A DNA stretch of 21,952 nt from Deltaproteobacteria bacterium. GTDB taxonomy: Bacteria; Desulfobacterota; DSM-4660; Desulfatiglandales; B25-G16. The notes under the pieces are model-generated. The model saw nothing but the letters and a program-made list of their open reading frames with translations. It searched no databases and was not told the origin of the DNA. Below are positions 8,072 to 13,033 of the stretch, in pieces. Location of the stretch: positions 1,924,675 to 1,946,626 of the forward strand of contig CP070752.1 of NCBI GenBank assembly GCA_020348625.1. The letters are read 5' to 3'. Both the position numbers and the translations under genes were made by a program. Each line of letters starts with the position of its first letter. Within the stretch, counting starts at the first letter, position 1.

Positions 8072-8104
8072 TCCCGCTAAAAGCGGGACTCTACCAGCTG
8101 AGCT
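8030..8104 (-). pseudogene. Chimeric tRNA remnant downstream of the GIY-YIG gene
   Basis: Read on the minus strand: a D-arm-like stretch AGCTCAGCTGGTAGAG (8104-8089; 15 of 16 bases match tRNA-Asn), a perfect hairpin TCCCGC-TTTTA-GCGGGA (8088-8072), then the 42-bp tRNA-Asn 3' half. The hairpin can also be read as a 5-bp anticodon stem with a 7-nt loop CTTTTAG (anticodon TTT, Lys-like). The upstream bases (CTGGAGG) cannot pair with the 3' acceptor strand CCGGGGA, and the spacing to the T-arm is too long, so this should not make a functional tRNA. The D-arm and hairpin also encode the last residues and stop codon of the GIY-YIG protein. Confidence 0.7.
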
Positions 8105-8346
8105 TCCTCCAGATAACGGACGATACCTCTTTTCTTGATACTCTTTTCCAATTTCATTGCTGTACTTCGGTCAGGGCACTCTTGAGACCAAACCAATACC
8201 CAAGGTCCTTGGAATCTTTTAGTAGTCTTGGACAGGCGGTATTCTGGGTCATTATGTTGTCTTAGTCGCCCCTGGATATCGCTTGTCTGACCGCAGTAAT
8301 ACCTGTAATTCGTTTTGCTTTGCAATATGTAAACGAAACAGGGCAT
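8077..8346 (-). CDS. Small GIY-YIG nuclease domain protein (UPF0213/YhbQ-like)
   Basis: An 89-residue stand-alone GIY-YIG domain. Conserved core elements are VYILQS (GIY strand, 5-10), YYCG (YIG strand, 16-19), Arg27 in QGRLRQHN, and the catalytic-type Glu67 in KLEKSIKK. The family cleaves or nicks DNA, and stand-alone members are of poorly known function. The C-terminus EAQLVESRF is encoded by a tRNA D-arm-like sequence, and its TAG stop lies in the adjacent hairpin loop. No good Shine-Dalgarno precedes the ATG, and a terminator stands between the tRNA promoter and this gene, so expression is probably low or by read-through. Confidence 0.82.
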   Translation of the reverse strand: MPCFVYILQSKTNYRYYCGQTSDIQGRLRQHNDPEYRLSKTTKRFQGPWVLVWSQECPDRSTAMKLEKSIKKRGIVRYLEEAQLVESRF

Positions 8347-8360
8347 GGGATCACGAAATG

Positions 8361-8386
8361 AAAAGGCCCGTTCGTGAACAACGGGC
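8361..8386 (-). terminator. Rho-independent terminator after tRNA-Asn
   Basis: On the minus strand GCCCGTT-GTTCACG-AACGGGC (8386-8366) is followed by CTTTT. It begins 14 nt after the encoded CCA of tRNA-Asn. It lies inside the interval between the 42-bp repeats, so it travels with the putative element, while the distal copy has its own terminator at 7994-8020. Confidence 0.7.
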
Positions 8387-8399
8387 TATATACCACTTC

Positions 8400-8441
8400 T
8401 GGCTCCCCGGGACGGACTCGAACCGCCGACTAAGTGGTTAA
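8400..8441 (-). repeat. 42-bp direct repeat, proximal copy (within intact tRNA-Asn)
   Basis: The 3' half of the functional tRNA-Asn, identical to 8030-8071. Identity ends at the boundary between anticodon bases G34 and T35 on one side and right after CCA on the other. Confidence 0.9.
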
Positions 8442-8475
8442 CAGCCACCCGCTCTACCAACTGAGCTACCGGGGA
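8400..8475 (-). tRNA. tRNA-Asn (anticodon GTT)
   Basis: A 76-nt cloverleaf read on the minus strand. The acceptor TCCCCGG pairs perfectly with CCGGGGA. It has a D-arm GCTC...GAGC, anticodon loop CTGTTAA with anticodon GTT, T-arm GGCGG-TTCGAGT-CCGTC, discriminator G and an encoded CCA. It has its own strong promoter upstream and a terminator directly downstream. It is the intact member of the pair; the partial copy at 8030-8104 is defective. Confidence 0.96.
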
Positions 8476-8488
8476 GTATTTTGGATGG

Positions 8489-8517
8489 AATTTAGCAGAA
8501 AGCCCGCTATACGTCAA
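8489..8517 (-). promoter_or_regulatory. Promoter of tRNA-Asn
   Basis: On the minus strand TTGACG (8517-8512), a 17-bp spacer and TAAATT (8494-8489) form a near-consensus sigma-70 promoter. It ends 13 nt before the mature tRNA 5' end. Confidence 0.7.
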
Positions 8518-8558
8518 TCAAATTGTCCGGGTAAATTTCGCCCTCATCAAACAGTTTC

Positions 8559-8587
8559 TTGACAAGGCATTCACTTCCCTTTAGTTT
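8559..8587 (+). promoter_or_regulatory. Promoter of selB
   Basis: TTGACA (8559-8564), a 17-bp spacer and TAGTTT (8582-8587), about 35 bp upstream of the selB start. It is divergent from the tRNA-Asn promoter. Confidence 0.5.
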
Positions 8588-8622
8588 AGCATCTCAGCAG
8601 CGGCAAGAGAAACGAGGAATCA

Positions 8623-10530
8623 ATGAAGCAGATTATTCTTGGCACGGCCGGGCATATAGATCACGGAAAAACCGCCCTCGTCAAGGCACTCACCGGTATC
8701 GATACGGATAGGCTCAAGGAGGAAAAACTCAGAGGTATCACCATTGAGCTGGGCTTTGCCCATCTTTTGCTGCCAAACGGGATCACTGTCGGCATAGTGG
8801 ATGTGCCCGGCCACGAAAAGTTCGTGAAGAACATGGTAGCCGGTGCAACGGGGATTGACGTGGTGGCGCTTATCATCGCAGCCGATGAAGGCGTTATGCC
8901 CCAAACACGAGAGCACCTTGAAATCTGCACACTTCTGAGAATCACCCATGGGCTGGTGATCATAACGAAAATAGATCTGGTAGATAAAGAATGGCTTGAC
9001 CTGGTGAGGGACGACATATCCGCATTTCTTGCGGGCACGTTTCTGCAAGATGCTCCGGTGGTAGAGGTTTCCTCCGAAACGGGAGAGGGCATCGAAGAAC
9101 TGCTTGCAACACTGGACGAGCTTACCCAAAAGGTTCCGGAGAGGGAATCTGGAAGCTTCTTCAGGCTTCCCGTCGACCGGGTCTTCACTATGAAGGGCTT
9201 TGGCACGGTTGTCACCGGCACAACCATTTCCGGTCATATCGAGATAGGCAACGAGGTGACTGTTTATCCGAAAGGCATCAAGAGCAAGGTAAGAGGCATT
9301 CAGGTGCATCACCGAGAGGTACCTTCGGTGAGCGCCGGCCTGAGGACTGCCATCAATCTTCAAGGTCTGGAAAAAGAAACACTTACCAGGGGTGATGTGG
9401 TGGCGCAAAAAGACTCCCTCAGACCTACTTACATGGTAGATGCCGTTCTCGACTACCTCGAGAGTGCTCCGAAAAAGCTCAAGAACAGGGCCAAGGTGAG
9501 ATTTCACTGCGGGACCGCCGAAATAATTTCCACCGTTATTCTATTGGACAAAGAAGAGCTTTCCCCGGGCGAGGCCTGCTTCGCACAATTTCGCCTTGAA
9601 AAACCGACGGTGGTTCTCGCGAAAGATAGGTTTGTCATCAGGAGTTATTCCCCCATTAGAGCCATCGGTGGAGGGTTGGTCCTGAACCCCCTTCCCACCA
9701 AGAAAAGGAGGTTCTCAAAGGACACGACACAAGAGCTCACCATCTTCAGCGAGGGCTCGGACAAACAAATTGCTGAGCAGTTCATAAAAGGCAGCCGGCT
9801 TCAGGGTCTCAGCAGAGCGGATCTTTGTTTTCTCACCAATCACAGCAGGAAGGAACTTGACCCGCTTATTAATGAGCTCCTATCGGATGCTGCCATCATT
9901 CAATCCGAGATAGAGAACGAGGTATTTGTACACTCTCAATTCTACGGCATGGCTAAAGACGAGATCCTGTCTATCCTTGCCGATTATCACAAGCGTTTTC
10001 CTTTAAAGAAAGGTCTTCTCAAAGAGGAATTAAGGTCCAAGATGGGCGGTAACATGAAGGAAAAACTCTTCAATCAGGTGATTGATGACTTGATACAGGA
10101 GGCTGCTATCGTCAGGGAGAAGGATACGATCCGCCTCAAGGAGCACAGAATCGAACTCCTGGAAGATCAGGAGGAGTTGCGCCGTGAGATTGAAGGGGTT
10201 TATCTCAAGAGCGGTCTTGAGCCACCATACTTCAGGGATCTGGACAAAAAGAAGATAGATCGAGGAGCAAAGGACCTGCTCGAGATCATGGTCAAGGATG
10301 GAATCCTTATCAAAGTAAAGGAGGATCTCTATTTTCACAAAAAGGCAATAGAGGCCCTCAGGGACCGGCTGATCGATTTTGTCAGAAGTAAGGGCGAGAT
10401 AACTACCCCTGAGTTAAAGGAGATCACCGGTGTTTCCAGGAAATATACCATTCCCCTCATAGAATACTTTGACAAGATCCAGCTAACGGTCAGGATCGGG
10501 GATAAAAGGATCTTGAGGAAACGCCAATAG
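8623..10530 (+). CDS. selB: Selenocysteine-specific translation elongation factor SelB
   Basis: A GTPase that delivers Sec-tRNA(Sec) to the ribosome at UGA codons marked by a SECIS hairpin. GTPase motifs are G1 GHIDHGKT (10-17), switch I RGITIELGF (37-45), G3 DVPGHEKF (60-67) and a TKID-type G4 (about 115-118). Domains II and III follow to about residue 350, then a C-terminal array of winged helices (about 390-635) that binds the SECIS RNA. The 635-residue length is typical. GAGG precedes the ATG. Its presence means the organism makes selenoproteins. Neither selA, selD nor tRNA-Sec is in this window; the neighbouring tRNA is Asn. Confidence 0.95.
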   Translation: MKQIILGTAGHIDHGKTALVKALTGIDTDRLKEEKLRGITIELGFAHLLLPNGITVGIVDVPGHEKFVKNMVAGATGIDVVALIIAADEGVMPQTREHLEICTLLRITHGLVIITKIDLVDKEWLDLVRDDISAFLAGTFLQDAPVVEVSSETGEGIEELLATLDELTQKVPERESGSFFRLPVDRVFTMKGFGTVVTGTTISGHIEIGNEVTVYPKGIKSKVRGIQVHHREVPSVSAGLRTAINLQGLEKETLTRGDVVAQKDSLRPTYMVDAVLDYLESAPKKLKNRAKVRFHCGTAEIISTVILLDKEELSPGEACFAQFRLEKPTVVLAKDRFVIRSYSPIRAIGGGLVLNPLPTKKRRFSKDTTQELTIFSEGSDKQIAEQFIKGSRLQGLSRADLCFLTNHSRKELDPLINELLSDAAIIQSEIENEVFVHSQFYGMAKDEILSILADYHKRFPLKKGLLKEELRSKMGGNMKEKLFNQVIDDLIQEAAIVREKDTIRLKEHRIELLEDQEELRREIEGVYLKSGLEPPYFRDLDKKKIDRGAKDLLEIMVKDGILIKVKEDLYFHKKAIEALRDRLIDFVRSKGEITTPELKEITGVSRKYTIPLIEYFDKIQLTVRIGDKRILRKRQ

Positions 10531-10621
10531 CCTAAAATACCTAGTTCGATCTCGTGAGGCAGGAGGGCGTTTTACGGGTATCGCGCGGACATTCAACTGT
10601 TCAGAAGGAGGATAGCTTAAG

Positions 10622-11701
10622 ATGGATTTCGGTTACTTTGCTGAAGGCCCTTTGCTGTGGATTGTTTTCTTACTATTCATCGTTGCGATTATCATCAGGC
10701 TCGGCTTTTTTGTATACCAAATTGCTGCAAATAGCAGTGAGAGGCGTTTTCGGTGGGGCTATATCCCTGCCACCTTCGGCCGCCTCTTCGTGCCGTTTCA
10801 TATGGCGGTAATCAAGAAACCCCTTTATGGGGCGCTACGGTATGTGTTCCACGTGTGCCTTTTTGTCGTGCCCATATGGCTATCCGGGCACATCGTGCTG
10901 TGGGCGGAATCGCGATTTGAGTGGGACTGGACACCGCTGCCCGATGCATGGGCCGATTGGATGACCCTGATAGTGCTGACCTTTGCTCTCTATTTCCTCG
11001 TGAGGCATATCGTGCTAAAAGATGTTCGCCTTGCCACTTCAGCATCTGACTACGTTATAGTGATACTCACGGCACTGCCGTTTCTGACCGGCTATTTCCT
11101 CACCCATGGCACGATGGACTCCATTGCGTTCTTGGGAGACAATATGCGTACCATTCACGTGCTCAGCGCAGAGGCAATGATCATTATGGCGGCCTTCCTG
11201 TTCTGCAGAACCCGGCTCAATGTGAGAACATGCACTGGGTGTGCTGCCTGCGAAATCGCCTGCCCTACCAACACCCTCGAGTCCACAGACCGAAAAGACC
11301 ACCGAATCTTCACTTACTCTCACTACCAGTGCATCTGTTGCGGGGCCTGTGTAGGCACGTGCCCCGAAGGTGCGGCAGCATTGCGGCATGAGATCAGCGC
11401 CCGGCTGTTTTTCCAGATAGTTCCCAAAAAGGAAATCCGTTCAGTAGAACTCAAGGCCTGCGAGCGATGTGGTGCCCTGTTTGCCCCGACGCCCCAACTG
11501 GAGAAGGTTGGGCAGACCATTACGGATGACTACTTGCGGTTTTGCCCTCAGTGCAAAAAGATTACCATTGCGGAAGTCTACTACAAGCTTTCTCCCTGGC
11601 AAAGACCGCTCAAAAAGGAGTTTGAGTCAACTTTAATCGGCCATCAACAAGACGCCATTTCAGATACGGCCGCTCCAGCCCAAAAATCCTCTACCCTGTA
11701 G
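10622..11701 (+). CDS. Membrane protein with cytoplasmic 2x[4Fe-4S] ferredoxin domain
   Basis: 359 residues with about five hydrophobic segments (roughly 10-32, 74-94, 113-132, 143-160, 178-195). Histidines near them (such as H60, H77, H90, H129, H162, H179) could bind heme b, as in NarI/DsrM/HmeC-like subunits. A dicluster domain follows: C204-C207-C210-C214 and C237-C240-C243-C247, each ending in CP. After it come two CxxC pairs (C280/C283 and C308/C311), possibly a zinc ribbon. A role passing electrons between the quinone pool and soluble ferredoxin-type partners is inferred. AAGGAGG at 10605-10611 sets the start. It lies 91 bp after selB with no clear terminator between, and converges on iclR. 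No recognised gene symbol. Confidence 0.78.
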   Translation: MDFGYFAEGPLLWIVFLLFIVAIIIRLGFFVYQIAANSSERRFRWGYIPATFGRLFVPFHMAVIKKPLYGALRYVFHVCLFVVPIWLSGHIVLWAESRFEWDWTPLPDAWADWMTLIVLTFALYFLVRHIVLKDVRLATSASDYVIVILTALPFLTGYFLTHGTMDSIAFLGDNMRTIHVLSAEAMIIMAAFLFCRTRLNVRTCTGCAACEIACPTNTLESTDRKDHRIFTYSHYQCICCGACVGTCPEGAAALRHEISARLFFQIVPKKEIRSVELKACERCGALFAPTPQLEKVGQTITDDYLRFCPQCKKITIAEVYYKLSPWQRPLKKEFESTLIGHQQDAISDTAAPAQKSSTL

Positions 11702-11706
11702 GATTT
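11684..11706 (-). terminator. Weak hairpin terminator between convergent genes
   Basis: AAATCCT (11684-11690) pairs with AGGATTT (11700-11706) around a 9-nt loop. On the minus strand it is followed by a TT run extending the stem-distal T tract, suiting the end of iclR. It overlaps the stop codon of the membrane protein. Confidence 0.4.
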
Positions 11707-11722
11707 CCACGTTGCCGATACA

Positions 11723-12499
11723 TCAGATCTGCCCCTGCTCCCTGACCGCCAGATCCTGCGAAATGGCTCCTGCAGCTGCAACGGTCCTGCCTATTATGTA
11801 CTCCATCCTGTTCTCGGTGATTGAAGATGAGAAGCCCACAACCCAGATTGCAGCCAAAAAAGGGCCGTGGCTTCGAATCAGGGCTGCCACCGCATTCACA
11901 CCTTGAAGATACTCCTCCCGGTCGGTGGCAAATCCCTGTTTCCTGACCTTTCTTATCTCCTCTAGGTAGGCATCGAGATCCGTTATGGAGTTTTCGGTAT
12001 ACTTAGGCAGGCCCTTGGTGCGCAGATATTCCAGGGCCCTTTTTTCGTCCGTATACGCTAGAAACACCTTCGCAGCCGCACCGGCAGTCAGAGATAGCTT
12101 GGTACCGCTCGGGGAGGTGATCTTCAACTCCTTATTGCTCTCCGCCACATCCACGATGAAGATGTGATCGTCCCGCAGAATCCCTATGAAAATAGTCTCA
12201 TCGGTCTCTTCGACAAGCCTCTCCATATGCCTGCGCGCTGCTTCTCTCAGCGGGATTTTGGAGATCCCTTTTTTCCCCAAATCAATGAGGGTGTAGCCGA
12301 GGTTGTATTTCTTGGTAAAGGGGTTTCTAATGATAACACCTACCTCTTCGAGGGCAGAGGTTATCCCATGGACGGTGCCTTTGCTTATCCCCAGGCTCTT
12401 AGCCAGTTCGCTGATCCCCATTTCTCGATCAGTGCTGGCGATAAGTTGGAGCACCTCGAACGCTTTTTTCACCGCAGGGGCTTGATACGTTGTAGACAT
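11723..12499 (-). CDS. IclR family transcriptional regulator
   Basis: 258 residues: an N-terminal winged HTH (about 8-70; GISELAKSLGISKGTVHGIT is the HTH), then the IclR effector domain (about 80-250) with conserved segments such as TAGAAAKVFLAY and NAVAALIRSHGPFLAAIWVVGF. The family binds small organic-acid-type ligands and usually controls an adjacent catabolic operon. It is transcribed divergently from the AOR operon, and palindromes of one type (GTTCAT-N4-ATGAAC) lie at both promoters, including one directly over its own ribosome-binding region. Both autoregulation and control of the AOR genes are therefore likely. The ligand is unknown. Confidence 0.92.
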   Translation of the reverse strand: MSTTYQAPAVKKAFEVLQLIASTDREMGISELAKSLGISKGTVHGITSALEEVGVIIRNPFTKKYNLGYTLIDLGKKGISKIPLREAARRHMERLVEETDETIFIGILRDDHIFIVDVAESNKELKITSPSGTKLSLTAGAAAKVFLAYTDEKRALEYLRTKGLPKYTENSITDLDAYLEEIRKVRKQGFATDREEYLQGVNAVAALIRSHGPFLAAIWVVGFSSSITENRMEYIIGRTVAAAGAISQDLAVREQGQI

Positions 12500-12500
12500 T

Positions 12501-12516
12501 GTTCACCATAATGAAC
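12501..12516. promoter_or_regulatory. IclR-type operator 1 (at the iclR start)
   Basis: GTTCAC-CATA-ATGAAC, one mismatch from the perfect palindrome at 12665-12682. It starts one base beyond the iclR ATG, so a bound protein would cover the iclR translation start region. Confidence 0.6.
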
Positions 12517-12527
12517 TTTTTTTCAAC

Positions 12528-12557
12528 AGTGTACACCTTCTTCACATGATTTGTCAA
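12528..12557 (-). promoter_or_regulatory. Promoter of iclR
   Basis: On the minus strand TTGACA (12557-12552), an 18-bp spacer and TACACT (12533-12528). The -35 hexamer is embedded in the left arm of the nested palindromes at 12552-12585. Confidence 0.55.
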
Positions 12558-12585
12558 TACTTAATTATGTCAGTATTGACATAAT
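12552..12585. promoter_or_regulatory. Nested palindromes with TGTCA/TGACA half-sites
   Basis: Two overlapping perfect dyads. TGTCAATACT (12552-12561) pairs with AGTATTGACA (12572-12581). ATTATGTCA (12564-12572) pairs with TGACATAAT (12577-12585) across GTAT. The second matches the moeA promoter site at 20899-20916 in the pattern AATTATGTCA-N4-TGAC. It covers the iclR -35 and lies about 75-95 bp upstream of the AOR start point. It differs from the IclR-type sites, so a second regulator is implied. Confidence 0.6.
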
Positions 12586-12623
12586 AAGAGCTTAATAATC
12601 TTACAAAAAAACCATTTTTCCTC

Positions 12624-12651
12624 TTGACATAGAAATCTAATGCCGTATGAT
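12624..12651 (+). promoter_or_regulatory. Promoter of the AOR operon
   Basis: TTGACA (12624-12629), a 16-bp spacer and TATGAT (12646-12651): a near-consensus sigma-70 promoter. Expected initiation near 12658 leaves a leader of about 110 nt before the zinc-ribbon gene. Confidence 0.75.
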
Positions 12652-12664
12652 CTATTTAGTGTGC

Positions 12665-12682
12665 AGTTCATGATAATGAACT
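12665..12682. promoter_or_regulatory. IclR-type operator 2 (AOR promoter)
   Basis: A perfect palindrome, AGTTCAT-GATA-ATGAACT, placed just downstream of the predicted AOR transcription start. This position favours repression. It shares the half-site ATGAAC with operator 1. Confidence 0.7.
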
Positions 12683-12771
12683 ACTTGAAAAGACGATGGC
12701 GCGTGGGTCAGCGATGTTGAGCGTGCCTGCGCTTCGTTTAGGGACTGCCCGCAAGCAGAAAGGAGGATTGT

Positions 12772-13032
12772 ATGGCAACAGAAAAGGATAATTTGTCAAC
12801 TGCCGAAAGTCTTCGTCAAACCAGGACCTACGGCAAATTCAGATGTCATAATCCGAGTTGCATGGGGAGGCTTCAGCCACAGGCTGGAGACAAAACGGTC
12901 AAGTGTCCGATCTGTGCTATGGAATTCCGCGTACATTGGATTCGACCGGATTTTCCGCGGATACGGGGACCGGTGTGGGACGTGAATCGAAGAATAGCTG
13001 AAGAGGCGCTAGCAAAAAAGGAGGAGAAGTAA
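12772..13032 (+). CDS. Small zinc-ribbon protein heading the AOR operon
   Basis: 86 residues, not recognised as a named family. The centre holds four cysteines in the arrangement CHNPSC...CPIC (about residues 25-30 and 45-48), a zinc-ribbon or rubredoxin-like knuckle, flanked by a charged N-terminus and a Lys/Glu-rich C-terminus. A good AAAGGAGG precedes the ATG, and the AOR gene begins 1 nt after its stop codon, so the two are almost certainly co-translated. A role as accessory or metal/cofactor-insertion partner of AOR, or an electron-transfer rubredoxin-like protein, is speculation from position. Confidence 0.75.
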   Translation: MATEKDNLSTAESLRQTRTYGKFRCHNPSCMGRLQPQAGDKTVKCPICAMEFRVHWIRPDFPRIRGPVWDVNRRIAEEALAKKEEK

Positions 13033-13033
13033 T

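Larger units (their letters stand above)
8030..8441 (-). mobile_element. Putative tRNA-Asn-flanked GIY-YIG mini-element
   Basis: A 42-bp perfect direct repeat, the 3' half of tRNA-Asn from the second anticodon base through CCA, occurs at 8030-8071 and 8400-8441, exactly 370 bp apart. Between the copies lie a small GIY-YIG nuclease gene, a terminator and a tRNA-like remnant. Duplication of a tRNA 3' end at both borders is the classic footprint of site-specific integration, and the boundary in the anticodon loop is a known crossover location. No integrase or transposase is present; the only enzyme is the GIY-YIG protein. Simple local duplication with later divergence is the main alternative. 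Confidence 0.45.

Noticed and set aside
8030..8104. Second functional tRNA (Lys-like, anticodon TTT)
   Set aside because: The 5' acceptor strand does not pair with the 3' strand and the anticodon-to-T-arm spacing is too long, so it is treated as a chimeric remnant.
7802..8622. tRNA-Sec (selC) next to selB
   Set aside because: The only complete tRNA has a GTT anticodon and normal 76-nt length; no long-variable-arm tRNA with a TCA anticodon was seen.
8620..9507. Long 295-residue open frame antisense to selB
   Set aside because: It lies entirely opposite well-conserved SelB GTPase motifs; its translation shows no recognisable domain and low-complexity His/Cys/Arg composition typical of antisense frames.
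12658..12771. Moco/Tuco riboswitch in the AOR leader
   Set aside because: The leader is about 110 nt and the location would fit, but I could not identify the conserved motif core by eye. A covariance-model search (Infernal with the Rfam Moco model) would decide.
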